Origin: Ligula intestinalis
Taxonomy: Eukaryota; Platyhelminthes; Cestoda; Diphyllobothriidea; Diphyllobothriidae
NCBI GenBank assembly: GCA_036362985.1
Contig: JAYGXS010000005.1
Location: forward strand, 6,067,987-6,131,986
Reading direction: 5' to 3'
Length of the DNA stretch: 64,000 bases
In this document: positions 23,415-34,459 of the stretch, one piece after another
Numbering within the stretch: the stretch's first letter is position 1
Layout: each line of letters opens with the position of its first letter
Notes under the pieces: model-generated
The model's database searches: none
What the model was told of the DNA's origin: nothing
Seen by the model: only the letters and a program-made list of their open reading frames with translations
Program-made: the position numbers and the translations under genes

Positions 23415-23500
23415 TTCTTATAACTTAAGTTGAATTTATATAGGCAGCTATAATTCATGATAAAATGCATACTATTTAAGTAGCCATTTTTAACAGAAAC
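23415..23500 (-). repeat. Truncated copy of the dispersed 24/55 kb repeat
   Basis: tttatataggcagctataattcatgataaaatgcatactatttaagtagcc-like order (shared words tataggcag, catgataaaa, actatttaagt) matches 24885-24945. Only the left end of the repeat is present. Confidence 0.5.
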
Positions 23501-24028
23501 CTATCTTTTCTTAGTTGTGTGAAAAAAGCACATTAAAGACCCGATATTCTGGTGTGACTTAAAACTTTTGAGATTGGACCGCACATTAATCAATTTTGCA
23601 GCTCTACTGAATGTTGTTTCGTAATTGATTACCATGTTTTTGCAAATTGTGGCGTTTTGAGTGTAACCTTCGCCATAGTGTATATAGAAATTTCATAAAT
23701 GCACATTTTCCGTCAGAGACAGGTGGCTGTGTCTCGGTCATTACTGTCTAGGCCAGTGTTGCACCTTCTGAAGCGAAGAATATAATCCAGTCAATGGAAA
23801 GCGAGGAGTGACACACTTACTATATTTGGAATCTTGCCAAATCCGATTCTGCCTCCAATGTACGCATACACTCTTCAAATATAATGCAAACATGCAAATA
23901 CCATTCAATATCCTACAACAGAGTTCTTGTAAGTGTTTTGCTGCTGTGTATAGCAAGTCGGTGTGGTTACTCTTGAACATGAATTTCGTGGTGTTTCCCG
24001 TCTCACTCTAGTAAATTTTGCGGGAAGA

Positions 24029-24100
24029 TGGGCTCGTAGATCAATGGTAGAGCCTAACAATGAATGCACACTTATTTAAGTTTTAAATTCTATTTTTTTA
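24029..24100 (+). pseudogene. tRNA-like sequence, probably a decayed tRNA or SINE head
   Basis: GGGCTCGTAGATCAATGGTAGAGC has the layout of a tRNA acceptor strand, D arm and Pol III A box (ATGGTAGAGC). About 35 bases on, AGTTTTAAATTC is a weak B box. No clean anticodon or T arm can be folded, so it is not called as a functional tRNA. Confidence 0.3.
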
Positions 24101-24169
24101 CATCTGCAGTCGGCCCTTCCCATCTTCTTTGTCTTAGTCGATATCCCACAATCTGTATTTACATTACGC

Positions 24170-24535
24170 GCCAGATTTCGTGCAACAGACATACATAGGT
24201 GAAGGATTGATAATATTTCACTTATCAGCATTGACTCAGGTTGTGGTACTGATTATCCTGCAGTCGTTTTCTGAAGTCATTTCAGTCATGATAGGATGCA
24301 GGCTTTTTAACGAGCTACGTTTTGACCACTAAAAACGTGCGTGCTGTTAAAGGGTAACTACTTCAAAAGTATGCGTTTTTAAAATCGATTCTAACTGCCT
24401 TTATAAATTCAAATATATTTTATGGAAAACATTCAAGTAAAAATTATTCCGTTTACTGGTTTGATAGACAATTACGCCTTTTTTAAATGTTAAACTTAAA
24501 GTAAGGGTATTCTGTGGTTTTAAAAGGTTTGTAGT
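24170..24535 (+). repeat. Dispersed repeat, left arm of an inverted pair
   Basis: It contains ttgactcaggttgtg, actgatta, aggatgc, ggctttttaacgagct. The same order occurs inverted at 24860-25125 and directly at 55060-55400. The 55 kb copy extends similarity through the tttgatagac...tacgcct block to about 24535. No RT or transposase is visible. An open frame across the core (SIDSGCDTDY) is broken here. Confidence 0.7.
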
Positions 24536-24859
24536 AATGGGATATTTTACGATCGTGAGGTGAGCATTCAAAATATATTGTTTTCGACAATTAATAATGC
24601 TGCCTTTGCTGCATCAAGCAGGCTCCATATCTATTGCAACATTTTATGACAACTGTGACTTTTTTCTCAAACTGTAGATAAACATTTACACAGTGTGCAG
24701 TTTGCAATCTTTGAATTGGAATGAAGCAGGCAGTAGGTTTTAACATTTTCTGACAATTTGGACACATTTTTAAAATATCAAGATATATTTTCTTTAAGGA
24801 TAAAATGTTAAGGCATAATTTGCTACCAAACGAATACATTAAATAATGTTCATGTAAGT

Positions 24860-25125
24860 TTCCCATATAATAAATTTGCATTTATAAAGGCAGTCAAAAT
24901 CAATGATAAAAACGCAAACTATTTAAGTGGTTACCTTTAAGAATACTAGCTTTTTATGAGTGGTCTTAACGAAGCTTGTTAAAAAGCCCGCATCCTATCA
25001 TGCCTGAAATAATTTCACAATAGACTACACGATAATCAGTATCACAACCTGAGTCAATGCCGATTAGTGAAATGGTATCAATATTTTGCATAGGTCGGCC
25101 TATTGAACGAATCCTGGCGCGTAAT
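24860..25125 (-). repeat. Dispersed repeat, right arm of the inverted pair
   Basis: The reverse complement follows 24170-24420 almost without gaps, including tacgcgccag near its start and gcctttataaat near its end. Together with the left arm and a spacer of about 440 bp, it forms a large fold-back structure. Confidence 0.7.
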
Positions 25126-26355
25126 TTGGTACCAATCACGTTGCATCTACATGTGGGCTCTATACTGAGACCAAACACAGGAATTTACATGAACAATTAT
25201 TGCCCATCTATCATAATTAATAAAATTAATTCACCTTCCGAGAAAGTCCGCACTAAATAATGAAGTTACACAAAGCTTTATTAATACAACCGATCCCTTA
25301 AAACATAATGCTTTGCCAAGGCGTATGTGAGGTGGGCAACCATTTTTTAGAATAAAAATAATTTCGTAGGAGACTAAGTCATCTGTAAACAGAAATGGCA
25401 GAAACTGCAGTCATATCGCTCTTTTTTCATAAGTGACTGGTTTTTATTACTGTATGGACAAGTGCGCTGTCCTGGTGAAGCAAACTGTCCCCGGATCACC
25501 ATAATGCAAGTACGCTCTTCTCACTATCTCACGCACTTGAAGGTGGTAAGTATGGTTAAACGTAGTGCCATAAGAAAATAGTCAAAGTAAACGACTCAAT
25601 GGATGCTAAGGGAACATCAGACAAGTTTATTTTAAAGTGACATTTTTTCCATTTCTGCACCGGAAAAACTAATGGTAATTGCTCATCTTTTGCTTTTTAA
25701 ACCATTTAAAACTTATCGGGTCCTGTTTTTGCTTTGATATTGGCGCGCTGCTCCTTATTGTTTGTCATCTTAACACCGCCAAGCGAGTTAAAGTGAGTGG
25801 CTTGACAAAACCATGCCACTTGGCCAAATGCCAAGTTTCTAGTTAGCAAACGTAGCGCGAGCTTGCAGCATTTCAAACCCATTTGCCTTAAAAAAATTAT
25901 GCCTCATTTTGCAAGCCCTTTGGTTGATAGCAAACCTAGCAGCCCTTGCATCGACGATTTGTTGAAAAGCATTGTGTCTTTATCCATATCGCAGTACCTA
26001 CGTAGATACCAACACATTTTCTCAGTTCTGCATACAAGTAGGATGAAGTTTGTCCACATACCGCCACTGTAAAAAGGAACAAGTTGTTATTTTACGCTGA
26101 CCCTTAAAACCATGTTCCAGATGCCATACAGGTGGTCACGCGACCGCAAGCCATCATTTACGTAGAATTCTTAGCGAAAAATATATATGGAACTCGACAT
26201 TTACAGTTCGAATTGTGTATCATTTTTCTCGATCTGAAGTTCTAGAACCTTCGACCTTCCCAATCCACGATGACAATCTTTTGGATTGCGTGTTTTGCTA
26301 AATTTCTTCGTTTTAGCTTATTTAATTTTTGTAAAGGTTATTTCAGAAGACTTAC
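25126..26355. other. Intron; no feature recognised
   Basis: AT-rich. A 69-codon plus-strand ORF near 25.9 kb has no recognisable domain. Confidence 0.35.
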
Positions 26356-26508
26356 CACAGTTTGCTGATTTGCACACTGCCTTTCCTTTCAATTGCACTG
26401 CGTACAGATTTCTGATTTCAAGGGCATCTTCTGGAAGAGTTGAAGGCACCTGAATTTTCCACCTACGGGTATTCTCTCCCTCCGCTTGAACCAGCGGAAA
26501 AATACGAC
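26356..26508 (-). CDS. Main gene, short extracellular exon of unknown fold
   Basis: The acceptor aaacgcactttcag and donor TGTG|GTAAGT are both strong. The 153-nt exon is phase 1-1. It encodes about 51 residues with two cysteines near the end (AVCKSANC), a charged Trp-containing segment (NTRRWKIQVP) and no hydrophobic core of its own. It is therefore probably a linker or half of a domain completed by the next exon at 14331. It joins the PAN exon upstream in frame. No family recognised. Confidence 0.6.
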
Positions 26509-27050
26509 CTGAAAGTGCGTTTTGTATTGTCAGTGATATTATGGCGTATTGGGTTTTGCATGCATGCCAAATGTGGGGTTGAGAATTCATCAAGCAATTG
26601 CAAACAGCAAGTGAGTTGTAAAATGAGGAAGAGATAATATACATGGCAAAGTAACGCTGATACGAAGGTTGGTTCTTTTCTGACACACACAAGCTTTGCG
26701 GACACAGCAGCGTATCAAATAATATCATAACAAATCAGATTATTTTTCTACTGTCAGCTATAGGACACAGGAAAAAAATACGCATAGTTCATTGGCGACG
26801 AAGGATCGAAATACGTAACACTGAATGCGACTATGCCGGTAACGAGCTGGAAGCAAAAACTCATTTTGTCTGCGTAGACAAGCCCCATCGACAACTAAAA
26901 CATCTCGCAGTTCTGCGGATGGAAGAGCAATTAATTACCACAAAAGGCAAATATATTGTATAAAAATCCAAAAACCAAATTATTTATGATGAATGGCCGA
27001 TACAAAGTTATATGTACAAGTCTGTCACGTTTCTATTCTCCCAAAGACGT
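26509..27050. other. Intron; no feature recognised
   Basis: AT-rich spacer next to the microsatellite. No repeat match elsewhere in the window was seen. Confidence 0.35.
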
Positions 27051-27077
27051 AGAAGAAGAAGAAAAAGAAGAAGAAGA

Positions 27078-27122
<45 letters not shown>
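27051..27122. repeat. Compound microsatellite (AGA)n then (GTA)n
   Basis: About ten AGA-type units with one interruption change abruptly into about thirteen perfect GTA units. It directly abuts a PLE terminal repeat beginning gatcaaataatgc at about 27128. Short GAAGAAGAAG runs occur at the same place beside other PLE terminal repeats (10.83, 27.26, 45.55 kb), so this is probably an expanded element end. Confidence 0.9.
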
Positions 27123-27890
27123 TTCGTGGATCAAATAATGCTTGAATTGGCATTTCGGAACCATTCTTGCTTTTATCGTTTGAGAATTGCACTTGCTGCA
27201 TCTGGTAGTCTTGAATTATCCAATAGAAATGAAAATGCGAGTTCCAGGACGCAGTTCAGAAGAAGAAGCTACGACCACTGGAACAGGAGTTTTTTTGTCC
27301 TGACGTTTCGGATTCCCGCGGGAATCCTTAATCATAAGTAACGATATCATAATCATCGTCATGCGCAGATAGGGGTGAAACATGCAAAGGTTGCATGGAA
27401 TTTGTAGTTAATGGTGGTCATCTGCCTGCCCACGATAATTATTAACTTCTATAGCCACTGCTTTGGTCCTAGTTGGTGCGTTACGTGTTTGACACTTGGC
27501 GTTCGACTCATTTATTGCCGTAATTTGTTCGTCCGTGGTGGATGTGGGCTTGGTTAATGCGCGACAATTATGCATGTTGTTGTCTAAGTTGTCGTTCCCA
27601 CGTGACTGATTCTCTTTCTCAGGCAATGTGTCAGTCATGTGGGAAGGGCCAGGTCTAGCAACAACAACTGGTAAAGGAATATCCTTTTTATGTGTTTTTG
27701 GTAAACCATATAGTCGTGGGATATATGAGCCCCTGGGTTTTAGGGACAGAGCTGTTTTGGAATTCATTAGATTATTATCCAACAGAAACTTGATCATTTT
27801 CCAGTTGGAGTCTTCCAATGCCTTGGTTTCATCTTTACCTTCTGCTTCTAGACGAAATTTACTTGTCTGAGCATGAACAACCCGCACTTT
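27123..27890 (-). mobile_element. Penelope-like element family B remnant with an RT start region
   Basis: At 27128-27210 lies a decayed copy of the 15.55 kb repeat. Then follow GAAGAAGAAG, the hammerhead at 27300, the tail block beginning atgcgcagataggggtg (also at 37326) and an open minus-strand frame of 159 codons (27887-27408). Its first part reads FLLDNNLMNSKTALSLKP and IPRLYGLPKTHK, which is the conserved first RT block of PLEs. After LPVVVARPGPSHM the frame passes into the untranslated tail, so most of the RT and the whole endonuclease are deleted. Confidence 0.7.
27300..27340 (-). ncRNA. Family B hammerhead-like motif with strong stem II
   Basis: Minus strand: ATGATTA, AA, the fully self-complementary GGATTCCCGCGGGAATCC, GAAAC, GTC, AGGAC. 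The GAAAC and GTC boxes are canonical. The first box is ATGATTA rather than CTGANGA, and the same change is shared by the 16.15 kb copy. Either family B inherited an inactive ribozyme or it uses a variant core. Confidence 0.5.
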
Positions 27891-29559
27891 ACGCTACCTG
27901 GAGGCAGCCTACATACGGTGGTTCAAACCCGACCTATTTAAACATCTGGAGCATGTAGTGAACCTAACTTTGCCTTGGTAACATTGGCTCCCTGTTTATA
28001 CATTTTTCCTCCTAAGTTATTACCTCAGGTGTTTTTTCCCTGTTATTTTTGCTGACAATAGCGGTTGAACTTCTCATGTTATTGATGAGCTACTTGGCCG
28101 CTTCTTATGACTTTGTGTTTATATCGATTTTTCTGCATGAATTCATTGTGTATCTTCTCTTTTGTGATTCACGTTAAGTAATGAGAGGCGGCAACTGACG
28201 AGCTTTCTCGGAATCAAATGGATCCAATAAATCATTTTGCTGCTATTGCCACATTTAAATTTGCACTAGGGAGACGTTGCTTTAACTACGCCTTTTTTGC
28301 AAAAAGGAGCATACATTTAAGTTTAAAAATAATGTATTTGGCTATTCCGTGAACTTCTTTGCACGAAATGCAGTAACAAAAAGCTTTTGGAAGAAACTTT
28401 TCTTTTACCGCACAGCTTGCATTGCGAGTCAGCAAAGTGCTCAGATGTTATCGCGAAATAATCCTAAAGAAGGCCTTATTGATTGTAAGTCATGCCGAAA
28501 TGTAGTTTTTTAATACGTTCCAATCAAGCGTTAATTAGAAACGGAACAGACGGAAGCATCTTAATGTTTCAAAAAATTGTCACATAAGCGGCCTGTTTTT
28601 TTGAATTTGCATGTTTATTGCGGATCCTGTTATAAATAGTGTTAAGCAAAAAATAATCCGTTATAAAGGGAAAGGTATGTTCTTGCATCACCAGTCAATC
28701 GTTTGTCTTCAGGTAAATTAAAAAAATTGCCAAAATGCTCTAATTTTACTGTGACATTACCTTGGAAGGAGTTAATATACGCAGAAGCTCGTCAGCTACA
28801 TAGCCAATAACAGCACTTTCTAAAGAGGTTACCTATTATGGAAAGTTTTTTGTTAATCTTAGGAATAGCAATATGCGTGTTATCTAGCAGACATTTTGTA
28901 TGCTTGACAATGTGGTTTGCTGTTTTGAAGCATTTAAAAATACGATCTACATGGCCATCTTTATAAGAACTCATATCCAAAAGCTTGTATTTTTTGGTAA
29001 ATGCTGTTAAATTAAATCCTGTTTTAAAGATTTTGTTATAAACGTCGAACAGAGGCAAAATTGATCAACTTATCATTGAAGACACTGAAAACGAGCGCAA
29101 TGATGAGAGACTTTATTCCACGATATTCAATAAATAATTATCCGCTTATGGTAAAATGCACAAAATATTTTGACTAAAGGCAAGTTATTCTTATATAAAG
29201 AAAGTGGTTGTTTTCAGTTTTATACTAAACAAAGTATTTAAATTTATTGTTCTAATTTTTAGCAATTTTTGACGTCTCCAGAACCTGGGGATTATCGAGC
29301 AAATTTTTATTTTTCTCAACAAAAACTCAGTACTTCTTATAGTTCTTTTAAGTACTTAATATGCCTAATGCTGCTCATTATCATTTCTATGTTTTCGTTA
29401 ATCCGTTCTCGCTGGTATGAGAGAAATACTCAAACTTTTAAAAACGTAGGCAAGTTGATTGCAGGACTCGCCATACTGTTAATTCCAGATGGCTATCGTC
29501 AAGCTTAAGCAATATCTCGTGCAAAAAGTAAAAGGCTTGAATTGATAAACTGATATTAA
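27891..29559. other. Intron; no feature recognised
   Basis: AT-rich. An 88-codon minus-strand ORF at 28792-29058 is Lys/Asn-rich without recognisable domain and is not called. Confidence 0.35.
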
Positions 29560-30510
29560 GAAGATGGTAAAGCCTTCTCTGGGGAGAGTGTGCTATTTGT
29601 CCGACGTTTCCATCTCTCACTTGGTCCAATTGTCAAGGAATGAAAAAATGCACAACTCACTGTCTATTTAAATCAGCTCTACTGGGAGTGATTTTGACCT
29701 ACACTCCTGCGCTTAATCTGTTCGCGCAACGCGAGATAGGCACCAGGACGATCGATGTGCCCACTAATTGAATCCACGCGTGAAGGCCATGCTTCCTGCA
29801 GCAGGCGTGAAGTTCAATCGTCCGACTGACGCAGTAATAGCACGCGTTTAAAGTGGAGGCCGTACACTGGCGGGGATGCGTGAGCGATCACCAAGGAAAG
29901 CCTTCTTTGCGTCGCACGGCGAGTTTGTGCTCGTTCAATCTCGTGAGAGCCCGTATGCTGGTTTCGCCAAAATTTTTGGCTGGACCACAAAGACAGTCGA
30001 TTCAGTAAATGATACCGGATTTTTATTAACGTGTATTGGCTCGTTAGGCTGCATAAGTTTTCTGCGGATTGTCGCTTCCGGTCTGTGAGCGACTCCAATC
30101 CCAAATTCAATGACCAGTCGAGCGAAGTCTTCGGGTATACCTGTAAGTTATTGCTCGCCAACCTGTGTGTTCTGGCTGTGCCGTTGGTTTCCTTCGTTTT
30201 GCTCCTCACATGGTCGCTGCTCACGAATTTCAGCCAGGCCACGGTATCGACTTCGAACGCGTGCGAATAGTGGGTCGGTCGGAAGACCGAACTTCACACC
30301 TGCTGCAGGAAGCATTGCATTCACGCGCGGATGCAATTACTATTCCTGATGCCTTTCTCGCTTTGCGCTAACAGATCAAAAGCAGAGGTAAAGGTCACTC
30401 CTGGCAGAGCTGAAATCAGTATGCAGTGAACTGTACATATTTTCGTCCCCTGACAATGAGCGCGCACGAGAGTTCGAAACGTCGTGCAAATAAACCACTG
30501 GCCCCAGAGA
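29560..30510. mobile_element. PLE-type element with inverted terminal repeats and hammerhead-like ends
   Basis: Bases 29580-29890 align with the reverse complement of 30215-30490. Shared landmarks in order are the GAAACGTCG end motif, ggagtga, gatctgtt(a/c)gcgcaa, the block tgcttcctgcagcagg, gtgaagttc, and gtgagc(g/a). The unrelated-looking interior (29891-30214) has no recognisable RT motif. Each end carries GAAACGTCG with a degenerate first box (TGACAA). The layout equals that of 45.5-47.0 and 55.6-56.4 kb. Family unresolved. Confidence 0.65.
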
Positions 30511-30942
30511 ATGATTAACAGTTTTCTATTCAATTACCTTAGCCTCGCATGTTCCCAAAACTTATGTTAATGCGAATGAGCATAAGGATAGTGCCAGGCA
30601 CACATTGGTTGGTAGAAACCTTCGCAGTGGGTTGAGGATTCAGTAGAAAAAGTGAGTAACATGCGTCCGACACCCGTAAAGGCAGTACTGCCAATTTTAA
30701 TCAATGTTTAAAATGAAGTCTATTTGAGCAAACATTTCGTCAATTGTATTCAAAGCTTGTATGCATTTGTCTGTACTTTAAGGGCCTTGGTGTAATGCAA
30801 GTCATCACGTCCAGTTCGACGAGGTGGGACGAACGTTGAGCAGGTCACGGCCAGCACTCCAGCCTTCAAACGATTCACACACAAGCGGTCAATTAACTTT
30901 CATAGGGGATTTGTTAAAATTGCAGAAGCATAGCGAACGTAC

Positions 30943-31306
30943 CTTAATATATATTGCAACTTCCTGTACTGCTTTTTCCTCCAAGGGAGGATCCACGAGC
31001 AATTTCAAAACGCCTGGCGACTTCAATAACTGTCCCAGAATCACATCTATTCGTTCTTTAGTACAAGTGGCAAGTCCGGTCATGTAAGGTCTGACCAACG
31101 ACCACGCACGTTTCTAAACAGACTATACATTTTTGGCTCCTTTCAGTACTTCCAAATTCAAATGATAAATCACAGGTGGTCGAAACACAGTTCGTGCCTT
31201 CTGACTGCGAAAAATAATTTATCTTGACAGGCCTTATCGCGTGTGATGGTGGTTCAGCCGTTGGCTTTGACAAGCCAATTGAGGGCATAGACTGAAAGTT
31301 ACGCAT
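30943..31306 (-). CDS. Candidate exon(s) of an unidentified gene, phase not matching the main gene
   Basis: From 31090 to 30943 an open frame (PYMTGLATCTKERIDVILG, then LLKSPGVLKLL and LEEKAVQEVAIYIK) ends at AAG|GTACGT, a strong donor in phase 0. Upstream, a second frame (TNCVSTTCDLSFEF, SQKCIVCLET) is coding-like and follows the acceptor tttttcgcag. Removing the 19 bases between them (gtgcgtggtcgttggtcag, which begin GT and end AG) joins the two frames exactly. This could be a frameshift, an abnormally small intron, or chance. The phases (0-0) do not fit the phase-1 main gene, so if real it belongs to another gene or to an isoform. No domain recognised. Confidence 0.3.
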
Positions 31307-33040
31307 GAACCAGATTATGGTTTAAGCAAAGGCATGTTTCATCTAGCACACTCCTTTTCACAACACATACCTGAAACTACTTTCAAGACAAAGTAACTAA
31401 TATCAAAATCAGGAGAGAGCGTATGTGGCTAGTGTAGGCGGAGCCGTCTCTAGACGTGTCGCTACACCCCCTAGTCTTTACGCAAGGGGACGAGACTTCC
31501 TACCAGATGGGAGGTGGGCTAATCGGAGCTCCGCTGTGTGCGAGTGTCATTAGTACTTTATAATTCCTAAACAAAATCCGGACCTAAAACTTAATTACCT
31601 TTGACAGAAATTGATAGCCTGCCATACTGTGTTTAACCTTGTTTACGATATCGATGGTGAGAATGTCGAATCTGTCGTGAAGTCCGGCTTAATTTGCCTG
31701 CCTCTATCTACTGAACTGCAACCCCGCGCAGAGACTGCATTCTCACAATAAAGTTCAAGTGTCTTTCGCAAGCACCACGAGAAGATGAGAAATCTGGCAA
31801 GCTCCTATTCCCATCTGTTATGTTTATTAGTTATAACGGAGCTACTGACACAGTTTTAAGATATTGAAAAATTAGTTCATTATGGCATAAATTGTTTTCC
31901 TATTAGGTGGGACACGTCCACTAAACTTCAAGATAGAGTTGGATCCTGCAAAAAGTTAGCCTGATAACAGTAAATAGCTAATCACTTCACCCCACCGATT
32001 GGGAGTGTATATTGGTTGCCAAATTCTTAAAAAGTCAACACATGCCGTATTATAGTGAACTAATTACAGGCCTTAGTAAGTATGATTATAAGAATATGCA
32101 CTTTAGCATGGGAACGTACTTCTAGCAGTAATATCGTTGTTTGAACATAGTAGAAACGGACACAACCGGATGGCTAGAGTTGAGAGGGTAGAAAATAAGG
32201 CAAGCTCTGCTATGCTCAGGGCCACAAACATGTGTTTACTCGGCATAGTCAAAACCCAGATTCGCACTCCTTGTTAAGATCAAGGAGGTGTGAGCCCTAA
32301 CGCTGGCTTTAATCAGCGTCAGTATTAGTGCCGGTACAACTGCCGTGCAGCTACGTTGTTAGCTAAAAGGCGTTGAGATAAGAGAAGCCGTAAAGGTCTC
32401 GGTCTCCTTGAGTCTGTCATGACACCTACTGAATACCAGTGAGTAAAAAATAGTGAGGAAGTTCCCGCAAAAAGTTTACCACCATCAAAGACTAAGTTAG
32501 GTGGTGTTTTTGGCATGCACTGGCGTAAGCGGTCAGCACAGGGTACCATTTGGTCTGTTTGACGCCAGGCGAAGGCAAAGAGTGCGGTTAGCACCAATTA
32601 CGTCTGCTTTTTACTATAATCTACGCCTTAACACCGTCACCTTCTGTTCCAACCTGTTGCCGCACTTGGTGGACTTCATGATGATGATGATGAGAACTTT
32701 ATTTTGATGATAATATCAAACTTTCAGCAAAAAACTTACTTCATTCACGGAGCGCAAGAACTAAAGTAATTTAAAGGGTCCAAAAACTCAACAGTAAACG
32801 GTCAAAAATCACAGAGAACACAAAGTAAGCCGACGACACGGTTCCCACATCAGTTATGGAGTCAGGTCGGCCTTCAGCTTCTCAATTTCTGTTTCTTCAC
32901 ACGCGAGGAAGCGCGCTAAGAATTGGAGTATCGAGTTCTGGTAGGCTGATGTATGACATGCCATACATCAGCGAATTTGATAATCGAACACAGACAGAGA
33001 GAGCCTCGTCTACAGAATTTTGCGATGCAAATCTACTCAC
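31307..33040. other. Intron; no gene, one short palindrome
   Basis: Apart from the palindrome at 32945-32972 and a (GAT)n run at 32678-32696, nothing recognisable is seen. The ORF at 32325-32597 has no domain or splice support. Confidence 0.35.
32945..32972. repeat. 11-bp inverted repeat just downstream of the PAN exon
   Basis: GCTGATGTATG, six bases, then its exact reverse complement. It lies about 70 bases inside the intron after the PAN-exon donor, where a hairpin could influence splicing, though nothing shows that it does. Confidence 0.75.
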
Positions 33041-33328
33041 CTCTGTGACAAATGTTCTCTTCGATTTTGCATTTCCTGCCGTCCATGCACATGAAGGTGG
33101 CGTATACGGAGGAGGAGTCATCGGTTTGGTTAAACTGCTGCAGTAGGTAACACATGCCCGTCCGGGGTCGGTGTACAAATGAAATGGCCTGGCAGACCGG
33201 CGTCTCCATACAGGATTCGCGACACTGACCATGCGTAACATGACGTTCCAGGCGAAAAACACTGCCCGGGGACACTGCAGGCGACCCATCTGGTGAAACT
33301 GCTACTTCGTCAAAGCATTCATGGCTTG
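33041..33328 (-). CDS. Main gene, PAN/apple-domain exon
   Basis: The acceptor ttacttctttttag and donor AGAG|GTGAGT are both strong. The exon is 288 nt and phase 1-1. It encodes almost exactly one module: a start around HECFDEVAV, then LERHVTHGQCRESCMETP, VCQAISFVHR, GMCYLLQQF and YATFMC. The cysteine order C..QC..SC..VC.aisF.....C.l is that of PAN_1/apple domains, which bind proteins or carbohydrates in secreted and surface proteins. After it comes a short Cys-containing tail (CMDGRKCKIEENICHRG). It links in frame to 33930 upstream and 26508 downstream. This is the most secure domain call in the gene together with the FTP lectin domain. Confidence 0.78.
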
Positions 33329-33929
33329 CTAAAAAGAAGTAATAAAGGCAGTCGCATCAACAGCCCAGCAGGCAATGCATCTCTTACTTGTCTGGTCTTT
33401 TTTGCTTCTAAGCTCCCTTTAAGGAATTGGCAGTCTTTTTAAGTCCAGTTGTGTGTGTATGTCATGTAGTTAATCTGATTAAGTCAAATGAATTTGACAG
33501 GAAACATGTCGGCACATTGGAAATCCTTTCCTGAGGTCACGAAGGTGGGGTCGATTGGGAAAAAGCGTAAGCTTGTGCATCGAAAAGTGCTATCTGTCCA
33601 CATAAGCCTCAGTCGCAGAGAGTCAAAAAGGTTAAAAGCAGTATAATTGTCATTGCAAACCACGCAAACGTTGGCCACATACAAGAAGGAGGTGGTATAT
33701 ATGTAGCCCCTGAAGGCAAAGTTCTTATTTCACAGTTTTTATGTATGTGTTCTGGCTCCATATTTCGTGTTAAATTTTCGCCTAGGCAGATGACGTAACT
33801 GTGCAGGAGGAAAGCGGATTGTCAAAGGTTCCTGTGGAAGCTTGCGACAATGGTGGATCAGCATCACGTCAATGGTGAAATGAAATGGTGATGAAATTTT
33901 CATATGCGACGACTCGGACATAGACTTAC

Positions 33930-34316
33930 GAATGACTGTGCAAATTTCAACAATGGCCTCTACCGATCCTTGTGGTCCTAGGCTTCGCGGCCCTGTAAAG
34001 TTCTTCCTAATGGCTATCCATAACGGACTGCGAAGGATCGTGGTGAAGCCTTCTGTTCCGTCACTACGTCGGCAGGCTCGATAACTGAGAAGGGCGTATG
34101 ACGGGCGCATCTGCGACACGTTAGTGGTGTTCTCGTGACCTCTGCGATCTTCTCCTCGTGTGACCCTTGGGATGTTGACAAAAACGTCGATGGGCTTCTC
34201 CTGACATGCTTCAAAGACTCTTAGCAGCAGGCTATCCAATTTTGCATACACCCTACCCCCACGGGCGACAGGTTTTTCCTTAAAATCCCTCAAATGGCAT
34301 TCACTTCTAGAATTTC
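33930..34316 (-). CDS. Main gene, 129-residue extracellular exon of unknown fold
   Basis: The borders are gcattgttag before GA|AAT and ATTC|GTAAGT, a perfect donor. 387 nt, phase 1-1. It encodes residues with cysteines at SECHLRD, FEACQEK, YRACRRS and EICTVI, a sequon (ENTTN), and a Trp in SPLWIAIRKNF. The Cys spacing and Trp suggest one compact extracellular module, possibly built together with the previous small exon (34561-34460), which supplies two more cysteines. It is not recognisably FTP, PAN, EGF, CUB or kringle. The frame stays open past the donor to 33739, but the excellent GTAAGT and matched phase favour splicing at 33930. Confidence 0.6.
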
Positions 34317-34459
34317 CTAACAATGCTTAAGGAGTTTTTGCACTGTCTGCATTTTTTACCCAGTTTTATTTACTGACAACGCCACTCATTTGCAATGTTC
34401 TGCTGAACCAACGTATTTCATAGATGCTCTGTAACAATAGGTAATTCAAAGGCATTTAC

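Noticed and set aside
23741..23980. Minus-strand frame with a strong GTAAGT donor in phase 1 (after DSKY), possible extra main-gene exon
   Set aside because: The only phase-compatible acceptor (cacttacaag) has no pyrimidine tract and the encoded piece has no domain character; it remains an unproven candidate.
28792..29058. 88-codon minus-strand ORF rich in Lys and Asn
   Set aside because: Composition follows the AT-rich background; no domain and no phase-1 splice borders.
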